The position numbers were made by a program, and so were the translations under genes. Positions 56,354-64,000 of a stretch of 64,000 nucleotides of DNA are shown here, in pieces. Positions within the stretch are counted from its first letter, which is position 1. Each line of letters begins with the position of its first letter. Source of the stretch: Stentor coeruleus (taxonomy: Eukaryota; Ciliophora; Heterotrichea; Heterotrichida; Stentoridae). The notes beneath the pieces were generated by a model, which had not been told where the DNA came from, ran no database searches, and worked only from the letters and a program-made list of their open reading frames with translations. The DNA is taken from positions 1 to 64,000 of the forward strand of contig MPUH01000246.1 in NCBI GenBank assembly GCA_001970955.1. Direction: 5' to 3'.

Positions 56354-58420
56354 CTACTTAGCTTTCCTGTTGCTTTGAGCTAAGGGTAATGTAGCAGCCT
56401 TGGCAGGAACCTTAACAGGGGGCTTTCCTTCAAGTTTCTTCTCCATGGTCTTACTTCCACTACGTTTAATAGTCTTCTCTTTCTCAGCAGGAGTATAAGC
56501 CTCTAAAAACTCTTCAATCTTTAGCTTTCTCCCTTCCACAACCACCAACATTTCATCTTCTTGCTTTATTTCAACTTTCAGCGAACCAAAAATATACTTA
56601 TCCTTATCAGTCCTCTTAAAATTCACATCCAAAGTTTTGTGCCTTGCATTCAAATATTTAGCTAAAGCCATATCAGTTGAATCATTCTGCACAGCAATAT
56701 AAGCTGGCTTTGTAGCTTTTATCATAGCAATAAGTTTATGCATTGATACCTGCTGTAATTCTTGTTCTTCAACCATATCTTCAGCTCTTCTTAATAGTCT
56801 TCCAGCAGTTATACTATTTTCTGCTACTTTTAATAAATCATTACTGATGTTTTCTAATTCTACTAAGGCTGCTTTGTTAGCTAAACTTGAACTTATATAT
56901 TCTTTTTGAACTTCTGCATGCTCACTTATTATTTGTTTTTCTTTATCAAGTATTAGTTCTAATTGTGAGTTGTTTTTTTGTATGTATTCAAGTTGAGAGT
57001 TTATGTCTTCAAAGGTTTTCTTTTTTTCTTCTAGAATTTGGCTGTTTAGGCTTATGAGGTCTTGAAGAGGTTTAGCATTATGAATGATTTCTTGAGTATT
57101 ACGTTCTGAGATCTTGAGGTTTTGGTCGGTGTTAGCTTTGATTTCTTGCAGCTGAAGATTTATATGCTTGCTGGTTCTTGAGTAGGCACCTTGCTCTTCT
57201 TTGTATTTTTCGTCTTGAAGTTCTCGGTCTTGCTGCACTTGTAGCTCGCCTTCTAAAGATATGAGTTCAGTTAGTAGTTGCATCCCTTCCTGTAAAGATG
57301 CATCTCTTGTAGTCGTTATTCTATGAAGTTCCGATAACCTTAAAAGCTTTTCATTTACAGCTATAGCCAGTTCTTGTTCTGGAAACTTTCTTACAAACTC
57401 TTCGGTGATCTGAGCATACTCTCCTTCTAGGCTTTGTATATCCTGGGTCACTTTAGCTAGTTCATTTCTTAGTACTTGTGTCTCACTAAGCCCTTCAGCA
57501 ACTTTTTCTTTCTCATTTAAAGCTCTCTGTTCAGCCAATTGCTTTTTAAGAGCTTCTAATTCCTTCTGAAGTGATTCATTTTTACGAGTCACTGTCTCAA
57601 GATCATTTTCGGCTAGTTTGATATCAGAATTTATTTCTTTTATTTTTTCATCCTTATTTTTTTCTTCTCCATCAATTTGATTTTTGCTTTCTTCAACCGA
57701 GTCTTTAAGATTCTTCATAGGAGACTCAAACTCCATAATAATCTCATCATTGATTTCATATTCTTCAACGTCATATCTTAGGGATCTTAGCTTGCTCATC
57801 ATGCCAACAACAGCAGTTTCAAGAAGATTTACTTCTGAACTGGAAATATTTTCAAGTCCAACATTATAGAAGCTTTGGTACTTGTAATCAGGCTCAAAAT
57901 CGGCAAAATTGTCAGTATCTAAAGTTTTCTTTTTTAACGGTGACCTTTTTGCAGTCGACCTAGGTGATGAGTCTAAATAATCTTTATAAGCGACTGGAGC
58001 TTTATGGCGGGATTGTGCAAGAAGACTAGTAATATCCCTTTCATCTTCTTCAATCTCTTGCAATCTTTTAATATAATCGCAAGATGATTGAGTAGCTGGG
58101 ATGAGCCCTTGTATTAAAGGCTTCATGTTCAAATGGGTTGAACTCTGAACATTGTGTACATAAAGTTTCACTGAAACTATATCAGACAAATTAACCCAAG
58201 TATCTTTGTTCTCTCCTATGTCAACTATTGCAGACACAACAACTTGTTCATTGACTATAACATCAAGCTCAACTACCGGTCCAGCAATTTCTTTAGACTC
58301 GTTTATTTGACAAACCACTGGTTCTGGGGAAATTTTGTATAGAAAAGTGACTTCTTTCGAGTCTAAACCTATGATTTCAGAAATTCTTACGAGAGTCTTA
58401 GCTTCATGAGGAAGTTCCAT
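56354..58420 (-). CDS. Large coiled-coil protein with structured ends, function unknown
   Basis: 688 residues, ATG to TAG, convergent with the GET2-like gene (56 bp between stops). The first ~115 residues are beta-rich with few charges and could be a C2-like or similar sandwich. Residues ~200-560 form a long coiled coil. Near the C-terminus 'YLNARHKTLDVNFKRTDKDK' and 'YIFGSLKVEIKQEDEMLVV' then 'VEGRKLKIEEFLEAYTP' look like a small strand-rich module with the spacing of the GAS2-related (GAR) domain (VxFxRxxxxxYxFGxxxxxVxxxxxxLxVRVGGGxxxxxEFL), although the GGG is missing. GAR domains bind microtubules; this reading is tentative. The tail is basic and Pro/Ala/Lys-rich. A cytoskeletal role is likely. 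Confidence 0.72.
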   Translation of the reverse strand: MELPHEAKTLVRISEIIGLDSKEVTFLYKISPEPVVCQINESKEIAGPVVELDVIVNEQVVVSAIVDIGENKDTWVNLSDIVSVKLYVHNVQSSTHLNMKPLIQGLIPATQSSCDYIKRLQEIEEDERDITSLLAQSRHKAPVAYKDYLDSSPRSTAKRSPLKKKTLDTDNFADFEPDYKYQSFYNVGLENISSSEVNLLETAVVGMMSKLRSLRYDVEEYEINDEIIMEFESPMKNLKDSVEESKNQIDGEEKNKDEKIKEINSDIKLAENDLETVTRKNESLQKELEALKKQLAEQRALNEKEKVAEGLSETQVLRNELAKVTQDIQSLEGEYAQITEEFVRKFPEQELAIAVNEKLLRLSELHRITTTRDASLQEGMQLLTELISLEGELQVQQDRELQDEKYKEEQGAYSRTSKHINLQLQEIKANTDQNLKISERNTQEIIHNAKPLQDLISLNSQILEEKKKTFEDINSQLEYIQKNNSQLELILDKEKQIISEHAEVQKEYISSSLANKAALVELENISNDLLKVAENSITAGRLLRRAEDMVEEQELQQVSMHKLIAMIKATKPAYIAVQNDSTDMALAKYLNARHKTLDVNFKRTDKDKYIFGSLKVEIKQEDEMLVVVEGRKLKIEEFLEAYTPAEKEKTIKRSGSKTMEKKLEGKPPVKVPAKAATLPLAQSNRKAK

Positions 58421-59936
58421 TTAACTGTAATTATTAACTGAATGTTAAATATGAAAGTTAGAAGGTTTGGATTTAAATATGCTGTGACAGTTGGAGGAAT
58501 AAGAAGAAGATGGAGATTCTTGGAGGAAATGAAGTGAAGGATTAAGAAGTTATGAGGAATGATGCAGATGATATGGAAGTTACAGGAATGCATAGGGATA
58601 TATATAAATAAAATAATAGGTTTAAGGATTGATATAGGGTAAAATAGAAGTTTAGGATGTTGGTTGTAGTAATTTGGATGCATTGGCATTAAGATTGAGA
58701 TAATGATTTATAGTTAGTTAAGTTTATATAAGATAAAATATTATGTTAATAAGAAATGTTAAAAAAAATATACAAGAAAGTTTACAAGTGCATTTAAGTA
58801 TGATGCCTTGCATATATAAATAATAAAGTTTAATTGTACCTAAAATAAGTATGAACTTAAATTGCTTTTTATCATTCTCCAACAAGAATTATATTGTGGC
58901 TTACTCTTTTTGAAACTTAAGGCTTTGCATTGGCTATGTTGATCAGACGACTTTTATTATTAAGTCAAGACATAGGCATTCATAAAAAAATTATAATAGT
59001 TTTCAGTATCATGAAGATATATAAATAAAGCATATTGTAGGAAATTTTATTCGGAAAGCATATCATGTATTTTACCAATAAAGATAAATACCAGAAAATT
59101 CAATTATAACTTTTGACTAGCACATGTATAAATTTAGTCATTTTAAACTTTAGTATGGACTATTAGATTTACACTTTATGAAGAGACCCTAGCTGCAAAT
59201 AGAGCTATTTGCTCTATTAAATATAACTGTGTACTTTGGCTTAGGCATTATGAGAAAGTTATAGTTATTAAAAATCCTAATTATTTGTGAATTTTTAAAT
59301 AACACTAGAATTAGATTTTCTTGAAAGATCATCAAATATCACACTAGACTTCTGATCGCAAGTGATATAAGTAGCTTTTAGAGAACTTTTGAAAGATTTG
59401 CAGTTGTGGCTTAGCATGAACATTTATTAGCACCTATGGTTAACTTAATAAAAAATGTATTATAGATTTTATAAGTGATTAAAATTTATTATAGTAATTT
59501 TAAATATATTCAATATACAAAATAATTCTAGATAAAATTGAAGATGATCAAAAGCCTGAATTGCCCTACCTAATTTTAGGACTTCATAATTTTTATCTTA
59601 ATTAATTTAAGCTAAAGAAACGAGTGATTCCATTCATTATAAGCTTGATTTTTTTGAATAAAGATAAATTTATTTGAGAAATCTTTTGGTTTTATTAATA
59701 CCATACTTAAGGCTGCATTTAGAAATTTAAATTTCAAGTCAAACTAGCTGTCTAGCTTTCAGACAGGAATTCAGTAAAAATATTTAGAAAATTTATGATT
59801 TTTTATGTACCAAGTGGAGTAATGTCCAATTTCGAGGGTGCAAAATTAAGAACTTTACTATATAAGTAATTTTATCACAGTATATATTTTTATTCATATT
59901 TTGTATCATATTCTATCATTTCTCCAGTAATAAAAA
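58421..59936. other. Long divergent spacer with faint coding-like fragments
   Basis: 1.5 kb between the coiled-coil gene (minus) and the CH-domain gene (plus). A purine-rich stretch at 58450-58700 gives a long antisense frame by composition only. Around 59176-59280 a 37-codon plus-strand frame (ETLAANRAICSIKYNCVLW...) is coding-like, and ~58870-58985 another fragment. Neither is recognised; they could be remains of a dead gene. The last 500 bp show nothing. Confidence 0.35.
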
Positions 59937-62261
59937 ATGTCAGGCATCCCTCGTGAAGTTCTAAAATGGATGCAAGGCCTTGACCTAAGTTACTCTATAA
60001 AAAACCCAAAGCGAGATCTAGCAAACGGTTTTCTCATCGGAGAAATTTTCTCCCGTTACTACCCTGAAATAAAAATGCATTCTTTCGACAACAGCTCCGA
60101 ATTGCAGCGAAAATTAAGTAACTGGGAGCACCTTGAAAGAATGTTCACAAAGCTCAGCATCCCATTAGGTAAAAAGTACTGGGAACCAGTAATGCATAAT
60201 GCCCCTGATGCAGCAATTGAATACATCAAAATGGTGTATTCTTTTCTGACTAAAAGGCAACTTACAATTGCACCACCTCATGAAAATCCGAAGCCTCCAC
60301 CTTATGCAAGGCCAACTGCTGCAAATTTGCTTAGAGACACAGAGTTTCAGAGGATACAAGATAAAAAGACTCAGGAAGGTCAGGCTTATAAGATTTTGAA
60401 TAAACATAATGAAAACATTAGATTAGAAAGAACAGAACCTGGAAGACTTGCTGTACCTTCGTATACAATGCGTACACAGGGATCAAATAAGAAAATTGAG
60501 CAGGCAGAAGAACAGAAGGATATTGAAGTTAGGCAAGTGGCGGTTCGGGCTATGGATAAGAACATGAGAGCAGCTAAAGCTTTGTCGCTAAATAAAACTG
60601 AGCCGAAGACGGAAAGCAAGATTGAAGCTAATCATACTATGGTCAAGCCAGCTTTAGAAATAATGAGCGAAACTTTTTTAGAAATCATGCATCAAATGGC
60701 TTATAAGACCGTAAGGGCGATGGATTTCCGTGATGTCGAGCATGGTGAAGAAATGACAAAGAAGTTCTACGAAATCATGGGGACAATAAACCAAGACTTC
60801 GTCATGGCATGCTTTGAAAATCTAGTTAAAAGATCTGCAGTTCTAGCTGATAGCCTCGTAAAATCCGCTCAAGAATGCGAAGCCTATGCTGAGCTTCTGT
60901 TTTCTACAATCGAAAAAATCCGAATTGATGCTGAGCACTACTTAAGTTTCGTAAAAAGCATCAAAGCAATAGGGGACTCCATGACCAACCTTGACAGTAG
61001 TGTTTCTAGACAGCTGTTTTCTCATTTCATGCTGACCCCAATTGTAAAAACAACTCTAAAAAGTCCTGAGAAATTGCCAATCCTTGTGACTTTAGTCCAT
61101 AGTGCATCTCATTCCAACTTTTCAAATCGTCTCCATCTAGTAAAAGAAGTCTTCGAAGCTTCAGGTGATAATAATTTTCTTATCAAAGTTATATCAGAAC
61201 TCCTAGAATATGATACATCTTTCAATAAAGAACTTCATGAATACTATATTTACTATGCTCTCTTAGGGTTACTTAGCCCATCTCCAAGAGTTCAAGCTTC
61301 AGCTGTATGTGCCCTTGGATCAATAGCCAGTCTAAATCCAGCAGTAATCATAAAAGAACTTCCAAAAGTAGAAATACTATTAACCTCTAATTGGTGGGAG
61401 ACTAGGGCACAGTTATTAAGGCTTGCTGGTATACTTTTACCACATAAATCATCACAACAAGGGTTGCTGGAAAAAATCATTAAAGCTAATTTCAAGCCAA
61501 CAGCTAGTAAAAATATTATTAGAATTGGGCTTGTGTATCTTGCCCCATGTCTTGCTAGCAATCCAGAACTTTGCGATTTATATATAAGGTGCTTGATACA
61601 TATTGATCCTGATATTAGAGAAACTGTATTAAGTACGGATATTATGTCGAAAGGAAATGTTGTTAAAGGACTTTTTACACAAAAATATTTGTTGTCAGGA
61701 GCACCAGCTATGTGGAATGCATATGGAGTTGCTTCGAGTTTGTCAAAGTTTATTATGGATAAAGGGCTAGTCAATTTAGAATATTGCCATGTAGAGATAT
61801 TGTGGGCCTGCTTGTATAAGCCTCCTACAAATCCTCAATGGGTCGAAGTCTTCGAAGAGCTTAAAAACTATCTTTTTGTAGGCCTTGAAGACCCTGAGAT
61901 ATGTAAAGGTGTCATTGGTGTGCTAAAGCATTTTATGACAGCTCCAGCCTTAATGACAGAAATCTTAAAACAATCTTTGCCCACAATGATCAAAGAACTA
62001 AGCTTACTTTTAGCTAATACAAATGATAAAAATGTTCTATCACAAACATATGAGTTCATAAAAAGTATATATTGGGGATATCACTCCGCCGAGCTACAAG
62101 ATTTTATTTATAAGGTTTTGAAAAACTTTGCTGAAAAGTATCCAGTACTGTTTGAAAGGTCAGAATTGGTTGAGATTATGAATGAAATTATTAGAAACCG
62201 CCGTGGGGATATTTTTGAAGAGAAACCCGAGTCCCCAAATTTAAGGAATTATGATGATTAA
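59937..62261 (+). CDS. SPEF1/SPATA4-type CH-domain protein with C-terminal helical repeats
   Basis: 774 residues, ATG to TAA. Residues ~3-110 are a CLAMP-type calponin-homology domain: 'IPREVLKWMQGLDLSYSIKN', 'RDLANGFLIGEIFSRYYP', 'MHSFDNSSELQRKLSNWEHL' and 'PDAAIEYIKMVYSFLTKR'. These match SPATA4/SPEF1 closely (LPREVLRWLQSLDL, FSNGFLVAEIFSRY, HSFDNG, DAAILLIERLYTLLT). SPEF1/CLAMP proteins bind and bundle microtubules of the ciliary central apparatus. A charged linker (~120-220) follows, then a long alpha-helical region (~230-750) with HEAT/armadillo-like alternation ('RVQASAVCALGSIASLNPA', 'WWETRAQLLRLAGILLP'). Animal SPATA4 is only ~300 residues, so the fused repeat part is notable. It is probably a ciliary protein. 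Confidence 0.85.
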   Translation: MSGIPREVLKWMQGLDLSYSIKNPKRDLANGFLIGEIFSRYYPEIKMHSFDNSSELQRKLSNWEHLERMFTKLSIPLGKKYWEPVMHNAPDAAIEYIKMVYSFLTKRQLTIAPPHENPKPPPYARPTAANLLRDTEFQRIQDKKTQEGQAYKILNKHNENIRLERTEPGRLAVPSYTMRTQGSNKKIEQAEEQKDIEVRQVAVRAMDKNMRAAKALSLNKTEPKTESKIEANHTMVKPALEIMSETFLEIMHQMAYKTVRAMDFRDVEHGEEMTKKFYEIMGTINQDFVMACFENLVKRSAVLADSLVKSAQECEAYAELLFSTIEKIRIDAEHYLSFVKSIKAIGDSMTNLDSSVSRQLFSHFMLTPIVKTTLKSPEKLPILVTLVHSASHSNFSNRLHLVKEVFEASGDNNFLIKVISELLEYDTSFNKELHEYYIYYALLGLLSPSPRVQASAVCALGSIASLNPAVIIKELPKVEILLTSNWWETRAQLLRLAGILLPHKSSQQGLLEKIIKANFKPTASKNIIRIGLVYLAPCLASNPELCDLYIRCLIHIDPDIRETVLSTDIMSKGNVVKGLFTQKYLLSGAPAMWNAYGVASSLSKFIMDKGLVNLEYCHVEILWACLYKPPTNPQWVEVFEELKNYLFVGLEDPEICKGVIGVLKHFMTAPALMTEILKQSLPTMIKELSLLLANTNDKNVLSQTYEFIKSIYWGYHSAELQDFIYKVLKNFAEKYPVLFERSELVEIMNEIIRNRRGDIFEEKPESPNLRNYDD

Positions 62262-63176
62262 ATTAGGATAGTAGTAGGAAAGCTAATAAATTGGGCAGCA
62301 TAAAAAAATTGCAATAATATAATAAATGATAATTCTCATCTTATTATCAGCAACTTATGGCTCATTCAACTATACAATTTCAGGCTTTGGCTCTGTGGCA
62401 ATATTTATACACCAATTATATATTCTGTAGCGATTATAGGTGTAGTTGTTTAGTCTTTCAGCTCTATATAATCATTCAGCACTTCAATCAACAGTCTCAG
62501 TGACCCTTTAAACTATCAAAGCTTCATTCATAAGAACTATAAAATTCTTATTTATATACTTTAATGGTACACAATTTTATTTCTTTCTTTTTTATTGCAA
62601 TCTATGCATAAATCAACAAAGTATTCAATCTTTTTCTCTGGCCATGGCTGGGTTACTGACAATTTGGGTCAAGACTATATAAAAACCCTGAAAACCTTAG
62701 AAGTTTTAAACTTTCTGACTATGCCGATGATTGGTAAGCAGGCTTAAGTGCAAGAGCATTATACACCTACCTCAATATTGTATTTCCGCTATTGAACATT
62801 TGTTCATATAGCCTTTACGGCTATGGGCAGAATTATATGTTGGAGATGTGTTTATTGAAGAAAATGGGTTAAATTAATAGGCTGAGACTAATGATGTAAT
62901 TGTTTTATGCCCACAGATTATAAGTATCTTCAGGATGCTGAGATATATGGGGATATATTGGGCTAATTATATTTATAAGAGCGGCTTGCAAATTGCTGCG
63001 ATACATAGCATGGGTTCGAAGCCTCTTTATGCTACATGGAGTAATTAGATATTAATAGTAGTTATTAATAAAAATCAGGACTTTTGATTGAAAATGAGAT
63101 TTATGCAGAGAGATTACAAGGGTTTATTACAATTTGATATGTAAAAGAATTTTTTTTAGTGAATAAATTCTTATGA
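62262..63176 (+). pseudogene. Probable decayed gene for a secreted/membrane protein (about 62326-63048)
   Basis: The plus strand begins with ATG at 62326 and a signal-peptide-like 'MIILILLSATYGSFNYTI' that stops after 34 codons. Further on it reads 'LGQDYIKTLKTLEVLNF', 'AELYVGDVFIEENGLN', 'AETNDVIVLCPQIISIF', 'RMLRYMGIYWANYIYKSG' and 'LQIAAIHSMGSKPLYATW' to TAG at ~63046-63048, in several frames with stops between. The text is clearly more protein-like than the surroundings and the last ~70 codons are nearly intact. I cannot name the family. At least six interruptions. The flanks (62262-62325 and 63049-63176) show nothing. Confidence 0.5.
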
Positions 63177-64000
63177 TTAACTTCTTAGACTAAGGAAAAG
63201 AGCGACTCCGGCCCTGATCCAAATGTCTTGAGAAATTTTTGATATCAACTCAACGAAAAGCACAAAGTTTGTGCTGTGACCAGTTGTGGATAAAGTTCCT
63301 CTGCGGGACAGAACTTTGTATACAGGACAGAAGTAAACTCCAGTTTCTGGGACTTTGCGGTGCTCTTTAGGAATAAAATGCATAATCGGCATTTGCGTGT
63401 AAAGATCTTTAGGGAAGCTCCAAGATAGACAGTGCTCAATTTTATCCCATCTGGCTCCTTCAAGCCAAAGTCCCCATATATAACACCCATCTTCTGGTTT
63501 TGACCTAATATCTTCCACGTTTTTATTATCTAGAACATCAAAGTGGAAGCTCAAATGGTCAATCGGAATTTTATGTTTTCTCGCATAATTTTGTAGTGTT
63601 CCAGTAATAAAAGCTTGAGGGAAGAAAAACCCAGAAATCCAAAAAATATCTGGAGTACCCTTTCTAATCCAATCATTCATAAACTTAATCCTCTCTTGTA
63701 ATTCCTGGAACCATGCAGATAAAGGTTTCAAGGACAAAAATCCAACATCACTCCAGCTTTCGGGGACCTGATTATCATACAAAGCTTTAGCAATAAGTTC
63801 CAATTCTTCACTCATAACAATTCTGCCAACCAAAGCTTTTTGAACTTGAGCCAAGGTTAGCTCCATACGAACAAGTAATCTTTGATATTTAATCACTTCT
63901 TGGAACAAAACTGTATTCATAGACTCTTCATAGTCAGGTGGATATTTTACAGCAACATCATCAAGAGCGAATTTGCTCGGCATACTATTTTCTAGATTTT
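63177..64000 (-). CDS. Axonemal dynein heavy chain, C-terminal end (5' truncated by window)
   Basis: The frame is open to the window edge, so the Met at 63983 is internal. About 274 residues of the C-terminus are present, ending in TAA. The sequence shows the AAA6-to-C-terminal domain: 'YEESMNTVLFQEVIKYQRLL', 'VPESWSDVGFLSLKPLSAWF', 'FWISGFFFPQAFITGTLQNY', 'IPIDHLSFHFDVL', 'GCYIWGLWLEGARWD', 'CPVYKVLSRRGTLSTTGHS' and 'WIRAGVALFLSL'. These are universally conserved in dynein heavy chains, and the PQAFITG plus RRGTLSTTGHSTNFV combination is typical of axonemal inner-arm types (DNAH1/3/7/12 group). The full protein should be over 4,000 residues. Motor for ciliary beating; the subtype is inferred. 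Confidence 0.93.
   Translation of the reverse strand, partial: NLENSMPSKFALDDVAVKYPPDYEESMNTVLFQEVIKYQRLLVRMELTLAQVQKALVGRIVMSEELELIAKALYDNQVPESWSDVGFLSLKPLSAWFQELQERIKFMNDWIRKGTPDIFWISGFFFPQAFITGTLQNYARKHKIPIDHLSFHFDVLDNKNVEDIRSKPEDGCYIWGLWLEGARWDKIEHCLSWSFPKDLYTQMPIMHFIPKEHRKVPETGVYFCPVYKVLSRRGTLSTTGHSTNFVLFVELISKISQDIWIRAGVALFLSLRS

Noticed and set aside
58387-58689. 100-codon minus-strand frame upstream of the large coiled-coil gene
   Set aside because: It arises from a purine-rich stretch with few possible stops; the peptide is low-complexity His/Ile/Pro text and it overlaps the real gene start.
63004-63020. GGTTCGAAGCC, similar to a tRNA B-box
   Set aside because: No matching A-box or cloverleaf around it, and it lies in the coding-like remnant.
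1-64000. TGA read as Trp (Blepharisma-type code)
   Set aside because: Trp is TGG in all conserved motifs (for example PWMAPE and DIWSLG), no conserved domain contains an in-frame TGA, and at least three genes end at TGA.

Overview
The window reads as a heterotrich ciliate macronuclear genome, most likely Stentor or a close relative. Three observations support this. (1) Five genes only make sense if very short introns are removed, and all seven introns I can place are exactly 15 nt, begin GTAA, end AG and carry an A at position 10. (2) The genetic code is standard: TAA, TAG and TGA all end genes, Trp is TGG, and no conserved domain is interrupted by TGA. This argues against Blepharisma, which has similar introns but reads TGA as Trp. 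(3) The DNA is AT-rich, with compact genes on both strands and very tight convergent gene ends. The organism call is an inference; the introns and the code are read from the sequence.

Layout. 1-5.4 kb: the 3' end of a short-chain dehydrogenase, two coiled-coil proteins and one member of an unrecognised Cys/His family. 6.5-20.3 kb: an ankyrin protein, a CCDC61/VFL3 basal-body protein, an outer-arm docking-complex-like coiled coil, a 1,899-residue kinesin, and a four-EF-hand protein. 21.5-31.8 kb: a heat-shock-factor-type regulator, a spliced Cys-containing protein, a WD40-like/TRP-like channel and a kinesin-1. 32.7-46.3 kb: small coiled-coil proteins, a 2-oxoglutarate oxygenase, a second member of the Cys/His family, a DHHC acyltransferase, an EME1-like protein, a TEDC1-like protein and a membrane-anchored M14 carboxypeptidase pseudoenzyme. 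47-58.4 kb: a MAP3K-type kinase, a MORN protein, a PP2C phosphatase, a GET2/CAML-like membrane protein and a large coiled coil. 59.9-64 kb: a CH-domain/helical-repeat protein and the C-terminal end of an axonemal dynein heavy chain.

Many of the genes point to microtubules, cilia and basal bodies (VFL3, docking complex, kinesins, TEDC1, SPEF1/SPATA4-type CH domain, dynein). Others point to membrane-linked signalling (MAP3K, PP2C and MORN proteins with possible N-myristoylation sites, DHHC enzyme, channel). There is no operon logic; neighbours are mostly independent.

The most notable structure lies between the genes. Several long spacers are not empty: on close reading they hold decayed protein-coding genes. 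I could identify a NEK-type kinase (about 17.9-18.7 kb), a cGMP-dependent-type AGC kinase (about 48.8-49.9 kb) and a longin/R-SNARE gene (about 54.6-55.1 kb). Further coding-like remnants are unidentified. Two places where an N is flanked by exact copies of 48 or 62 bp look like scaffolding artefacts, and one of them inserts 21 false codons into a gene.
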